Of a stretch of 48,055 nucleotides of DNA, positions 1-13,500 are shown in pieces. The translations under genes were made by a program, and so were the position numbers. Numbering within the stretch: the stretch's first letter is position 1; every line of letters begins with the position of its first letter. The notes beneath the pieces are model-generated. The model was given only the letters and a program-made list of their open reading frames with translations. It was not told where the DNA came from and searched no databases. The DNA comes from Saccoglossus kowalevskii (taxonomy: Eukaryota; Hemichordata; Enteropneusta; Harrimaniidae): assembly GCF_000003605.2 (NCBI RefSeq), contig NW_003148762.1, forward strand, positions 1-48,055, written 5' to 3'.

Positions 1-1420
1 ATATATCATAAAAGGCTGATGGAATCTCGTAGTGGCCCTCGAAGGATGTAGAATTTTGAAATATTTCCAAACATGAAATGGTCGCCAATTACACTAAATT
101 TCAAATGTCTCTGATAATTGAGTGGTCAGGTGATACACCAGTTCCAAAAGTAAAGTTAAATCGGTCGAGGTTAATACTTGCATGGGAGACTACCAGAGAA
201 AAGCAGCCGGTGAGTTTTTATTTTTGCAGTCTGCATCTCTTTGGTCTAAGCTGTTGAAACAGCGTGCAAAGTTGTCCAAACCGATTTCAAAGTCGGTAGA
301 TTTGCGTGTTTATTTGATCTAAGTTGTTGTTATATCTAACCCTGCTGTTATAAAGGGTGAAAAATGAATAAAATCCATTTGAAGCCTCCCATGTTAGCAG
401 ACTGTCATATGAGCCGGCTGTAAAATGAACAAACACACCCTGAGAATGTGAAAAGCTCTTGAAAATTCGGTGGATTTGCGTGTATATTCCCCCTAAGTCA
501 TTTCGTAAAGAACCCCGCAGTTAAATTTAGAAAAAAATATGTAAAAGTCTAAAAATACTATTTATGTTAGTACATTGTACCACTGCCCAGGCGCAAAGTG
601 ATTAACAAAGTGCATACAAAGTTGTGAAAATCCCGTGCAAAGTTGACAAATTTACATGGAAATGTTACCTGTGTTGTTACATTATCGAGACCAGTAGTTA
701 AAAGTTTGCGAAAGTGAATAAATATATCATAAAAGGCTGATGGAATCTCGTAGTGGCCCTCGAAGGATGTAGAATTTTGAAATATTTCCAAACATGAAAT
801 GGTCGCCAATTACACTAAATTTCAAATGTCTCTGATAGATGAGTGGTCAGGTGATACACCAGTTCCAAAAGTAAAGTTAAATCGGTCGAGGTTAATACTT
901 TGCATGGGAGACTACCGGAGAAAAGCAGCCGGTGAGTTTTTATTTTTGCAGTCTGCATCTCTTTGGTCTAAGCTGTTGAAACAGCGTGCAAAGTTGTCCA
1001 AACCGATTTCAAAGTCGGTAGATTTGCGTGTTTATTTGATCTAAGTTGTTGTTATATCTAACCCTGCAGTTATAAAGTGTGAAAAATGAATAAAATCCAT
1101 TTGAAGCCTCCCATGTTAGCAGACTGTCATATGAGCCGGCTGTAAAATGAACAAACACACCCTGAGAATGTGAAAAGCTCTTGAAAATTCGGTGGGTTTG
1201 CGTGTATATTCCCCCCTAAGTCATTTCGTAAAGAACCCCGCAGTTAAATTTAGAACAAAAATATGTAAAAGTCTAAAAATACTATTTATGTTAGTACATT
1301 GTACCACTGCCCAGGCGCAAAGTGATTAACAAAGTGCATACAAAGTTGTGAAAATCCCGTGCAAAGTTGACAGATTTACATGGAAATGTTACCTATGTTG
1401 TTACATTATCGAGACCAGTA
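1..1420 (+). repeat. Subfamily C-like segment (landmark copies 1-2)
   Basis: Copies at 78 and 799 carry cactaaatttc, gttaatactt, a T5-A-T5 tract before GCAG and aaagtcgg. The last three also mark the island at 29.6-32.1 kb. Unlike that island they have cattt rather than cattc before gaag and lack attaataaaatcc. The first copy has ctgataattgag where others have gatagatgag. The switch to subfamily B lies near 1420, where gttgaaagtttgcg first appears. No gene is seen here. Confidence 0.85.
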
Positions 1421-3706
1421 GTTGAAAGTTTGCGAAAGTGAATAAATATATCATAAAAGGCCGATGGAATCTCGTAGTGGCCCTCGAAGGATGTAGAATT
1501 TTGAAATATTTCCAAACATGAAATGGTCGCCAATTACAATAAATTTCAAATGACTCTGATAGATGAGTGGTCAGGTGATACACCAGTTCCAAAAGTAAAG
1601 TTAAATCGGTCGTGGATAGTACTTGCATGGGAGACTACCGGAGAAAAGCAGCCGGTGAGCGTTTTTTTTTTTTGCAGTCTGCATCTCTTTGATCTAAGCT
1701 GTTGAAACAGCGTGCAAAGTTGTCCAAACCGATTGCAAAGTTGGTAGATTTGCGTGTTTATTTGATCTAAGTTGTTGTTATATCTAACCCTGCTATTATA
1801 AAGTATGAAAAATGAATAAAATCCACTTGAAGCGTCCCATGTTAGCAGACTGTCATATGAGCCGGCTGTAAAATGAACAAACACACCCTGAGAATGTGAA
1901 AAGCTCTTGAAAATTCGGTGGATTTGCGTGTATATTCCCCCCTAAGTCATTTCGTAAAAAAACCCGCAGTTAAATTTAGACCAAAAATATGTAAAAGTCT
2001 AAAAATACTATTTATGTTAGTACATTGTACCACTATCCAGGCGCAAAGTGATAAACAAAGTGCATACAAAGTTGTGAAAATCTCGTGCAAAGTTGACAGA
2101 TTTACATGGAAATGTTACCTATTTTGTTACATTATCGAGACCAGTAGTTGAAAGTTTGCGAAAGTGAATAAATATATCATAAAAGGCCGATGGAATCTCG
2201 TAGTGGCCCTCGAAGGATGTAGAATTTTGAAATATTTCCAAACATGAAATGGTCGCCAATTACAATAATCTTCAAATGACTCTGATAGATGAGTGGTCAG
2301 GTGATACACCAGTTCCAAAAGTAAAGTTAAATCGGTCGAGGTTAGTACTTGCATGGGAGACTATCGGAGAAAAGCAGCTGGTGAGTGTTTGTTTTTGTTT
2401 TTGCAGTATGCATCTCTTTGGTCTAAGCTGTTGAAACAGCGTGAAAAGTTGTAAAAACCGATTGCAAAGTTGGTAGATTTGCGTGTTTATTTGATCTAAG
2501 TTGCTGTTTTATCTAACCCTGCTGTTATAAAGTATGAAAAATGAATAAAATCCATTTGAAGCCTCCCATGTTAGCAGACTGTCATATGAGCCGGCTGTAT
2601 AATGGACAAACACACCCTGAGAATGTGAAAAGCTCGTAAAAATTCGGTGGATTAGCGTGTATATTCTCCCCTAAGTCATTTCGTATAGAACCCCGCAGTT
2701 AAATTTAGAACAAAAATATGTAAAAGTCTAAAAGTACTATTTATGTTAGTACATTGTACCACTATCCAGGCGCAAAGTGATTAACAAAGTGCATACAAAG
2801 GTGTGAAAATCCCGTGCAAAGTTGACAGATTTACATGGAAATGATACCTATGTTGTTACATTATTGAGACAAGTAGTTAAAAGTTTGCGAAAGTTAATAA
2901 ATATATCATAAAAGGCCGATGGAATATCGTAGTGGCCCTCGAAGGATGTAGAATTTTGAAATATTTCCAAACATGAAATGGTCGCCAATTACAATAAATT
3001 TCAAATGACTCTGATAGATGAGTGGTCAGGTGATACACCAGTTCCAAAAGTAAAGTTAAATCGGTCGAGGTTAGTACTTGCATGGGAGACTATCGGAGAA
3101 AAGCAGCCGGTGAGTTTTTGTTTTTGTTTTTGCAGTCTGCATCTCTTTGGTCTAAGCTGTTGAAACAGCGTTCAAAGTTGTCCAAACCGATTGCAAAGTT
3201 GGTAGATTTGCGTGTTTATTTGATCTAAGTTGCTGTTTTATCTAACCCTGCTGTTATAAAGTATGAAAAATGAATAAAATCCATTTGAAGCCTCCCATGT
3301 TAGCAGACTGTCATATGAGCCGGCTGTATAAAGGACAAACACACCCTGAGAATGTGAAAAGCTCTTGAAAATTCGGTGGATTAGCGTGTATATTCTCCCC
3401 TAAGTCATTTCGTATAGAAACCCGCAGTTAAATTTAGAACAAAAATATGTAAAAGTCTAAAAATACTATTTATGTTAGTACATTGTACCACTATCCAGGC
3501 GCAAAGTGATTAACAAAGTGCATACAAAGTTGTGAAAATCTCGTGCAAAGTTGACAGATTTACATGGAAATGTTACCTATGTTGTTACATTATCGAGACC
3601 AGTAGTTAAAAGTTTGTGAAAGTGAATAAATATATCATAAAAGGCCGATGGAATATCGTAGTGGCCCTCGAAGGATGTAGAATTTTGAAATATTTCCAAA
3701 CATGAA

Positions 3707-5152
3707 ATGGTCGCCAATTACAATAAATTTCAAATGACTCTGATAGATGAGTGGTCAGGTGGTGCACCAGTTCCAAAAGTAAAGTTAAATCGGTCTAGGT
3801 TAGTACTTGCATGGGAGTCTATCGGAGAAAAGCAGCCGGTGAGTTTTTGTTTTTGCAGTCTGCATCTCTTTGGTCTAAGCTGTTGAAACAGCGTGCAAAG
3901 TTGTCCAAACCGATTGCAAAGTTGGTAGATTTGCGTGTTTATTTGATCTAAGTTGCTGTTTTATCTAACCCTGCTGTTATAAAGTATGAAAAATGAATAA
4001 AATCCATTTGAAGCCTCCCATGTTAGCAGACTGTCATATGAGCCGGCTGTATAATGGACAAACACACCCTGAGAATGTGAAAAGCTCTTGAAAATTCGGT
4101 GGATTTGCGTGTATATTCCCCCCTAAGTCATTTCGTAAAGAACCCCGCAGTTAAATTTAGAACAAAAATATGTAAAGGTCTAAAAATACTATTTATGTTA
4201 GTACATTGTACCACTATCCAGGCGCAAAGTGATTAACAAAGTGCATACAAAGTTGTGAAAATCTCGTGCAAAGTTGACAGATTTGCATGGAAATGTTACC
4301 TATGTTGTTACATTATCGAGACCAGTAGTTGAAAGTTTGCGAAAGTGAATAAATATATCATAAAAGGCCGATGGAATATCGTAGTGGCCCTCGAAGGATG
4401 TAGAATTTTGAAATATTTCCAAACATGAAATGGTCGCCAATTACAATAAATTTCAAATGACTCTGATAGATGAGTGGTCAGGTGGTGCACCAGTTCCAAA
4501 AGTAAAGTTAAATCGGTCTAGGTTAGTACTTGCATGGGAGTCTATCGGAGAAAAGCAGCCGGTGAGTTTTTGTTTTTGCAGTCTGCATCTCTTTGGTCTA
4601 AGCTGTTGAAACAGCGTGCAAAGTTGTCCAAACCGATTGCAAAGTTGGTAGATTTGCGTGTTTATTTGATCTAAGTTGTTGTTATATCTAACCCTGCTAT
4701 TATAAAGTATGAAAAATGAATAAAATCCATTTGAAGCCTCCCATGTTAGCAGACTGTCATATGAGCCGGCTGTATAATGGACAAACACACCCTGAGAATG
4801 TGAAAAGCTCTTGAAAATTCGGTGGATTTGCGTGTATATTCCCCCCTAAGTCATTTCGTAAAGAACCCCGCAGTTAAATTTAGAACAAAAATATGTAAAG
4901 GTCTAAAAATACTATTTATGTTAGTACATTGTACCACTATCCAGGCGCAAAGTGATTAACAAAGTGCATACAAAGTTGTGAAAATCTCGTGCAAAGTTGA
5001 CAGATTTGCATGGAAATGTTACCTATGTTGTTACATTATCGAGACCAGTAGTTGAAAGTTTGCGAAAGTGAATAAATATATCATAAAAGGCCGATGGAAT
5101 TTCGTAGTGGCCCTCGAAGGATGTAGAATTTTGAAATATTTCCAAACATGAA
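3707..5152 (+). repeat. Recently duplicated pair of B monomers, with a third relative at 7329
   Basis: Copies at 3707 and 4430 both have ggtggtgcacc, cggtctagg and gggagtctatcgg, and both are exactly 723 bp long. Downstream both share gtaaaggtct and gatttgcatgg, variants otherwise seen in the monomers starting 5153 and 7329. They differ mainly at ttgctgttttatc (first copy) versus ttgttgttatatc (second copy). The copy at 7329 matches the first form. This is a signature of recent unequal exchange. Confidence 0.8.
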
Positions 5153-7328
5153 ATGGTCGCCAATTACAATAAATTTCAAATGACTCTGATAGATGAGTGG
5201 TCAGGTGATACACCAGTTCCAAAAGTAAAGTTAAATCGGCCGAGGTTAGTACTTGCAAGGGAGACTACCGGAGAAAAGCAGCCGGTGAGTGTTTTTTTTT
5301 TTGCAGTCTGCATCTCTTTGGTCTAAGCTGTTGAAACAGCGTGCAAAGTTGTCCAAACCGATTGCAAAGTTGGTAGATTTGCGTGTTTATTTGATCTAAG
5401 TTGTTGTTATATCTAACCCTGCTATTATAAAGTATGAAAAATGAATAAAATCCATTTGAAGCCTCCCTTGTTAGCAGACTGTCATATGAGCCGGCTGTAT
5501 AATGGACAAACACACCCTGAGAATGTGAAAAGCTCTTGAAAATTCGGTGGATTTGCGTGTATATTCCCCCCTAAGTCATTTCGTAAAGAACCCCGCAGTT
5601 TAAATTTAGAACAAAAATATGTAAAGGTCTAAAAATACTATTTATGTTAGTACATTGTACCACTATCCAGGCGCAAAGTGATTAACAAAGTGCATACAAA
5701 GTTGTGAAAATCTCGTGCAAAGTTGACAGATTTGCATGGAAATGTTACCTATGTTGTTACATTATCGAGACCAGTAGTTGAAAGTTTGCGAAAGTGAATA
5801 AATATATCATAAAAGGCCGATGGAATTTCGTAGTGGCCCTCGAAGGATGTAGAATTTTGAAATATTTCCAAACATGAAATGGTCGCCAATTACAATAAAT
5901 TTCAAATGACTCTGATAGATGAGTGGTCAGGTGATACACCAGTTCCAAAAGTAAAGTTAAATCGGCCGAGGTTAGTACTTGCAAGGGAGACTACCGGAGA
6001 AAAGCAGCCGGTGAGTGTTTTTTTTTTTGCAGTCTGCATCTCTTTGGTCTAAGCTGTTGAAACAGCGTGCAAAGTTGTCCAAACCGATTGCAAAGTTGGT
6101 AGATTTGCGTGTTTATTTGATCTAAGTTGTTGTTATATCTAACCCTGCTATTATAAAGTATGAAAAATGAATAAAATCCATTTGAAGCCTCCCTTGTTAG
6201 CAGACTGTCATATGAGCCGGCTGTAAAATGAACAAACACACCCTGAGAATGTGAACAGCTCTTGAAAATTCGGTGGATTTGCATGTATATTCCCCCCTAA
6301 GTCATTTCGTAAAGAACCCCGCAGTTAAATTTAGAACAAAAATATGTAAAAGTCTAAAAATACTATTTATGTTAGTACATTGTACCACTGCCCAGGCGCA
6401 AAGTGATTAACAAAGTGCATACAAAGTTGTGAAAATCTCGTGCAAAGTTGACAGATTTACATGGAAATGTTACCTATGTTGTTACATTATCGAGACCAGT
6501 AGTTGAAAGTTTGCGAAAGTGAATAAATATATCATAAAAGGCCGATGGAATTTCGTAGTGGCCCTCGAAGGATGTAGAATTTTGAAATATTTCCAAACAT
6601 GAAATGGTCGCCAATTACAATAAATTTCAAATGACTCTGATAGATGAGTGGTCAGGTGATACACCAGTTCCAAAAGTAAAGTTAAATCGGCCGAGGTTAG
6701 TACTTGCAAGGGAGACTACCGGAGAAAAAGCAGCCGGTGAGTGTTTTTTTTTTTGCAGTCTGCATCTCTTTGGTCTAAGCTGTTGAAACAGCGTGCAAAG
6801 TTGTCCAAACCGATTGCAAAGTTGGTAGATTTGCGTGTTTATTTGATCTAAGTTGTTGTTATATCTAACCCTGCTATTATAAAGTATGAAAAATGAATAA
6901 AATCCATTTGAAGCCTCCCTTGTTAGCAGACTGTCATATGAGCCGGCTGTAAAATGAACAAACACACCCTGAGAATGTGAAAAGCTCTTGAAAATTCGGT
7001 GGATTTGCATGTATATTCCCCCTAAGTCATTTCGTAAAGAACCCCGCAGTTAAATTTAGAACAAAAATATGTAAAAGTCTAAAAATACTATTTATGTTAG
7101 TACATTGTACCACTGCCCAGGCGCAAAGTGATTAACAAAGTGCATACAAAGTTGTGAAAATCCCGTGCAAAGTTGACAGATTTACATGGAAATGTTACCT
7201 ATGTTGTTACATTATCGAGACCAGTAGTTGAAAGTTTGCGAAAGTGAATAAATATATCATAAAAGGCCGATGGAATCTCGTAGTGGCCCTCGAAGGATGT
7301 AGAATTTTGAAATATTTCCAAACATGAA
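5153..7328 (+). repeat. Three consecutive near-identical B monomers (gcaagggag type)
   Basis: Copies at 5153, 5879 and 6604 carry the private pair cggccgagg and gcaagggag, plus ctcccttgttagc downstream. Only the isolated copy at 44862 also has this combination. The three differ by single-base indels (for example gcagtttaaattt near 5597 and gagaaaaagcagcc near 6722) and by tataatggac versus taaaatgaac. This is best read as a young local triplication. Confidence 0.82.
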
Positions 7329-8600
7329 ATGGTCGCCAATTACAATAAATTTCAAATGACTCTGATAGATGAGTGGTCAGGTGGTGCACCAGTTCCAAAA
7401 GTAAAGTTAAATCGGTCTAGGTTAGTACTTGCATGGGAGTCTATCGGAGAAAAGCAGCCGGTGAGTTTTTGTTTTTGCAGTCTGCATCTTTTTGGTCTAA
7501 GCTGTTGAAACAGCGTGCAAAGTTGTCCAAACCGATTGCAAAGTTGGTAGATTTGCGTGTTTATTTGATCTAAGTTGCTGTTTTATCTAACCCTGCTGTT
7601 ATAAAGTATGAAAAATGAATAAAATCCATTTGAAGCCTCCCATGTTAGCAGACTGTCATATGAGCCGGCTGTATAATGGACAAACACACCCTGAGAATGT
7701 GAAAAGCTCTTGAAAATTCGGTGGATTTGCGTGTATATTCCCCCCTAAGTCATTTCGTAAAGAACCCCGCAGTTAAATTTAGAACAAAAATATGTAAAGG
7801 TCTAAAAATACTATTTATGTTAGTACATTGTACCACTATCCAGGCGCAAAGTGATTAACAAAGTGCATACAAAGTTGTGAAAATCTCGTGCAAAGTTGAC
7901 AGATTTGCATGGAAATGTTACCTATGTTGTTACATTATCGAGACCAGTAGTTGAAAGTTTGCGAAAGTGAATAATATATCATAAAAGGCCGATGGAATCT
8001 CGTAGTGTCCCTCGAAGGATGTATAATTTTGAAATATTTCCAAACATGAAATGGTCGCCAATTACAATAATCTTCAAATGACTCTGATAGATGAGTGGTC
8101 AGGTGATACACCAGTTCCAAAAGTAAAGTTAAATCGGTCGAGGTTAGTACTTGCATGGGAGACTATCGGAGAAAAGCAGCTGGTGAGTGTTTGTTTTTGT
8201 TTTTGCAGTATGCATCTCTTTGGTCTAAGCTGTTGAAACAGCGTGAAAAGTTGTAAAAACCGATTGCAAAGTTGGTAGATTTGCGTGTTTATTTGATCTA
8301 AGTTGCTGTTTTATCTAACCCTGCTGTTATAAAGTATGAAAAATGAATAAAATCCATTTGAAGCCTCCCATGTTAGCAGACTGTCATATGAGCCGGCTGT
8401 ATAATGGACAAACACACCCTGAGAATGTGAAAAGCTCGTAAAAATTCGGTGGATTAGCGTGTATATTCTCCCCTAAGTCATTTCGTATAGAACCCCGCAG
8501 TTAAATTTATAACAAAAATATGTAAAAGTCTAAAAAGTACTATTTATCTTAGTACATTGTACCACTATCCAGGCGCAAAGTGATTAACAAAGTGCATACA

Positions 8601-10820
8601 AAGGTGTGAAATCCCGTGCAAAGTTGACAGATTTACATGGAAATGTTACCTATGTTGTTACATTATCGAGACCAGTAGTTAAAAGTTTGCGAAAGTGAAT
8701 AAATATATCATAAAAGGCCGATGGAATCTCGTAGTGGCCCTCGAAGGATGTAGAATTTTGAAATATTTCCAAACATGAAATGGTCGCCAATTACAATAAA
8801 TTTCAAATTTCTCTGGCAGATGAGTGGTCAGGTGATACACCAGTTCCAAAAGTAAAATTAACTCGGTCGATGTTAGTACTTGCATGGGAGACTACTGGGG
8901 AAAAGCACCCGGTGAGCTTTTTTTTGCAGTCTGCATCTCTTTGGTCTAAGCTGTTGAAACAGCGTGCAAAGTTGTCCAAACCGATTTCAAAGTTGGTAGA
9001 TTTGCGTGTTTATTTGATCGTAGTTGTTGTTATATCTAACCCTGCTGTTATAAAGTATGAAAAATGAATAAAATCCATTCAAAGCCTCCCATGTTAGCAG
9101 ACTGTCATATGAGCCGGCTGTAAAATGAACAAACACACCCTGAGAATGTGAAAAGCTCTTGAAAATTCGGTGGATTTGCGTGTATATTCCTCCCTAAGTC
9201 ATTTCGTAAAGAACCCCGCAGTTAAATTTAGAACAAAAATATGTAAAAGTCTAAAAATACTATTTATGTTAGTACATTGTACCACTGCCCAGGCGCAAAG
9301 TGATTAACAAAGTGCATACAAAGTTGTGATAATCCCGTGCAAAGTTGACAGATTTACATGGAAATGTTACCTATGTTGTTACATTATCGGGACCAGTAGT
9401 TAAAAGTTTGCGAAAGTGAATAAATATATCATAAAAGGCCGATGAAATCTCATAGTGGCCCTCGAAGGATGTAGAATTTTGAAATATTTCCAAACATGAA
9501 ATGGTCGCCAATTACAATAAATTTCAAATGTCTCTGACAGATGAGTGGTCAGGTGATACACCAGTTCCAAAAGTAAAATTAACTCGGTCGAGGGTTAGTA
9601 CTTGCATGGGAGACTACCGGAGAAAAGCAGCCGGTGAGTTTTTTTTTGCAGTCTGCATAACTTTTGGTCTAAGCTGTTGAAACAGCGTGCAAAGTTGTCC
9701 AAACCGATTTCAAAGTTGGTAGATTTGCGTGTTTATTTGATCTTAGTTGTTGTTATATCTAACCCTGCTGTTATAAAGTATGAAAAATGAATAAAATCCA
9801 TTCGAAGCCTCCGATGTTAGCAGACTGTCATATGAGCCGGCTGTAAAATGAACAAACACACCCTGAGAATGTGAAAAGCTCTTGAAAATTCGGTGGATTT
9901 GCGTGTATATTCCCCCCTAAGTCATTTCGTAAAGAACCCCGCAGTTAAATTTAGAACAAAAATATGTAAAAGTCTAAAAATACTATTTATGTTAGTACAT
10001 TGTACCACTGTCCAGGCGCAAAGTGATTAACAAAGTGCATACAAAGTTGTGAAAATCCCGTGCAAAGTTGACATATTTACATGGAAATGTTACCTATGTT
10101 GTTACATTATCGAGACCAGTAGTTAAAAGTTTGCGAAAGTGAATAAATATATCATAAAAGGCCGATGGAATCTCGTAGTGGCCCTCGAAGGATGTAGAAT
10201 TTTGAAATATTTCCAAACATGAAATGGTCGCTAATTACAATAAATTTCAAATGTCTCTGACAGATGAGTGGTCAGGTGATACACCAGTTCCAAAAGTAAA
10301 GTTAAATAGGTCGAGGTTAGTACTTGCATGGGAGACTACCAGAGAAAAGCACCCGGTGAGTTTTTTTTGGCAGTCTGCATCTCTTTGGTCTAAGCTGTTG
10401 AAACAGCGTGCAAAGTTGTCCAAACCGATTTCAAAGTTGGTAGATTTGCGTGTTTATTTGATCTAAGTTGTTGTTATATCTAACCCTGCTGTTATAAAGT
10501 ATGAAAAATGAATAAAATCCATTCGAAGCCTCCCATGTTAGCAAACTGTCATATGAGCCGGCTTTAAAATGAACAAACACACCCTGAGAATGTGAAAAGC
10601 TCTTGAAAATTCGGTGGATTTGCGTGTATATTCCCCCCTAAGTCATTTCGTAAAGAACCCCGCAGTTAAATTTAGAACAAAAATATGTAAAAGTCTAAAA
10701 ATACTATTTATGTTAGTACATTGTACCACTGCCCAGGCGCAAAATGATTAACAAAGTGCATACAAAGTTGTGAAAATCCCGTGCAAAGTTGACAGATTTA
10801 CATGGAAATGTTACCTATGT
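8601..10820 (+). repeat. Subfamily A segment (landmark copies 13-15)
   Basis: Copies at 8780, 9501 and 10224 have gatttcaaagtt and mostly ctgacagatg and accactgcc. Two carry aaaattaactcgg, a variant that returns at 19609, 25387 and 26109. The copy at 8780 has caaatttctctggcag and ctactgggg. The 9501 copy has an extra g (gagggttag) and gcataactttt, both of which break the plus-strand frame. No gene is seen here. Confidence 0.85.
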
Positions 10821-11035
10821 TGTTACATTTATCGAGACCAGTAGTTAAAAGTTTGCGAAAGTGAATAAATATATCATAAAAAGGCCGATGGAATCTCGTA
10901 GTGGCCCTCGAAAGATGTAGAATTTTGAAATATTTTCCAAACATGAAATGGTCGCCAATTACAATAAAATTTCAATGTCTCTGATAGATGAGTGGTCAGG
11001 TGATACACCTGTTCCAAAAGTAAAGTAAATCGGTC
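10821..11035 (+). other. Indel cluster at an A-to-B switch
   Basis: Single-base changes cluster here: acatttatcg, ataaaaaggcc, cgaaagatg, tattttcc, aaaatttcaatg and gtaaagtaaatc. Neighbouring copies lack these. The subfamily changes from A to B in the same copy. Confidence 0.75.
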
Positions 11036-13500
11036 GAGGTTAGTACTTGCATGGGAGACTACCGGAGAAAAGCAGCCGGTGAGTTTTGTTTTGTTTTTGC
11101 AGTCTGCATCTCTTTGGTCTAAGCTGTTGAAACAGCGTGCAAAGTTGTCCAAACCGATTGCAAAGTTGGTAGATTTGCGTGTTTATTTGATCTAAGTTGC
11201 TGTTTTATCTAACCCTGCTGTTATAAAGTATGAAAAATGAATAAAATCCATTTGAAGCCTCCCATGTTAGCAGACTGTCATATGAGCCGGCTGTATAATG
11301 GACAAACACACCCTGAGAATGTGAAAAGCTCGTGAAAATTCGGTGGATTAGCGTGTATATTCTCCCCTAAGTCATTTCGTATAGAACCCCGCAGTTAAAT
11401 TTAGAACAAAAATATGTAAAAGTCTAAAAATACTATTTATGTTAGTACATTGTACCACTATCCAGGCGCAAAGTGATTAACAAAGTGCATACAAAGTTGT
11501 GAAAATCTCGTGCAAAGTTGACAGATTAACATGGAAATGTTACCTATGTTGTTACATTATCGAGACCAGTAGTTAAAAGTTTGTGAAAGTGAATAAATAT
11601 ATCATAAAAGACCGATGGAATATCGTAGTGGCCCTCGAAGGATGTAGAATTTTGAAATATTTCCAAACATGAAATGGTCGCCAATTACAATAAATTTCAA
11701 ATGACTCTGATAGATGAGTGGTCAGGTGGTACACCAGTTCCAAAAGTAAAGTTAAATCGGTCTATGTTAGTACTTGCATGGGAGACTATCGGAGAAAAGC
11801 AGCCGGTGAGTTTTTGTTTTTGTTTTTGCAGTCTGCATCTCTTTGGTCTAAGCTGTTGAAACAGCGTGCAAAGTTGTCCAAACCGATTGCAAAGTTGGTA
11901 GATTTGCGTGTTTATTTGATCTAAGTTGCTGTTTTATCTAACCCTGCTGTTATAAAGTATGAAAAATGAATAAAATCCATTTGAAGCCTCCCATGTTAGC
12001 AGACTGTCATATGAGCCGGCTGTATAATGGACAAACACACCCTGAGAATGTGAAAAGCTCGTGAAAATTCGGTGGATTAGCGTGTATATTCTCCCCTAAG
12101 TCATTTCGTATAGAACCCCGCAGTTAAATTTAGAACAAAAATATGTAAAAGTCTAAAAATACTATTTATGTTAGTACATTGTACCACTATCCAGGCGCAA
12201 AGTGATTAACAAAGTGCATACAAAGTTGTGAAAATCTCGTGCAAAGTTGACAGATTAACATGGAAATGTTACCTATGTTGTTACATTATCGAGACCAGTA
12301 GTTAAAAGTTTGTGAAAGTGAATAAATATATCATAAAAGGCCGATGGAATATCGTAGTGGCCCTCGAAGGATGTAGAATTTTGAAATATTTCCAATCATG
12401 AAATGGTCGCCAATTACAATAAACTTCAAATGACTCTGATAGATGAGTGGTCAGGTGATACACCAGTTCCAAAAGTAAAGTTAAATCGGTCGAGGTTAGT
12501 ACTTGCATGGGAGACTATCGGAGAAAAGCAGCTGGTGAGTGTTTGTTTTTGTTTTTGCAGTATGCATCTCTTTGGTCTAAGCTGTTGAAACAGCGTGAAA
12601 CGTTGTCCAAACCGATTGCAAAGTTGGTAGATTTGCGAGTTTAATTGATCTAAGTTGCTGTTTTATCTAACCCTGCTGTTATAAAGTATGAAAAATGAAT
12701 AAAATCCATTTGAAGCCTCCCATGTTAGCAGACTGTCATATGAGCCGGCTGTATAATGGACAAACACACCCTGAGAATGTGAAAAGCTCGTGAAAATTCG
12801 GTGGATTAGCGTGTATATTCTCCCCTAAGTCATTTCGTATAGAACCCCGCAGTTAAATTTAGAACAAAAATATGTAAAAGTCTAAAAATACTATTTATGT
12901 TAGTACATTGTACCACTATCCAGGCGCAAAGTGATTAACAAAGTGCATACAAAGTTGTGAAAATCTCGTGCAAAGTTGACAGATTAACATGGAAATGTTA
13001 CCTATGTTGTTACATTATCGAGACCAGTAGTTAAAAGTTTGTGAAAGTGAATAAATATATCATAAAAGACCGATGGAATATCGTAGTGGCCCTCGAAGGA
13101 TGTAGAATTTTGAAATATTTCCAAACATGAAATGGTCGCCAATTACAATAAATTTCAAATGACTCTGATAGATGAGTGGTCAGGTGGTACACCAGTTCCA
13201 AAAGTAAAGTTAAATCGGTCTATGTTAGTACTTGCATGGGAGACTATCGGAGAAAAGCAGCCGGTGAGTTTTTGTTTTTGTTTTTGCAGTCTGCATCTCT
13301 TTGGTCTAAGCTGTTGAAACAGCGTGCAAAGTTGTCCAAACCGATTGCAAAGTTGGTAGATTTGCGTGTTTATTTGATCTAAGTTGTTGTTATATCTAAC
13401 CCTGCTATTATAAAGTATGAAAAATGAATAAAATCCATTTGAAGCCTCCCATGTTAGCAGACTGTCATATGAGCCGGCTGTAAAATGAACAAACACACCC
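10821..13500 (+). repeat. Subfamily B segment (second half of landmark copy 16 through copy 19)
   Basis: The copy at 10948 is a hybrid: its first part is close to A (atgtctctgatag, acacctgttcc) and from gattgcaaag onward it is B. Copies at 11674 and 13132 share ggtggtacacc and tctatgttag, while the one between (12403) has ccaatcatg, aaacttc and gctggtgagtg. All three follow spans containing gattaacatgg. The return to A occurs near 13470-13900. No gene is seen here. Confidence 0.85.

Larger units (their letters stand above)
1421..8600 (+). repeat. Subfamily B segment (landmark copies 3-12)
   Basis: Copies share atgactctgatagatg and gattgcaaagtt, mostly with accactatcc. Within the block are distinct sub-variants: cgtggatagt (1523); an aataatcttc copy with gctggtgagtg (2249 and 8051); a three-unit TTTTTG tract (2978); ggtggtgcacc with gggagtctatcgg (3707, 4430, 7329); and cggccgagg with gcaagggag (5153, 5879, 6604). 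The order of these variants shows local tandem amplification rather than a regular higher-order unit. No gene is seen here. Confidence 0.88.

Noticed and set aside
2978-3163. Telomere-like repeat from the TTTTTG units
   Set aside because: Only two or three units occur, inside each monomer, and they are bordered by satellite sequence on both sides.
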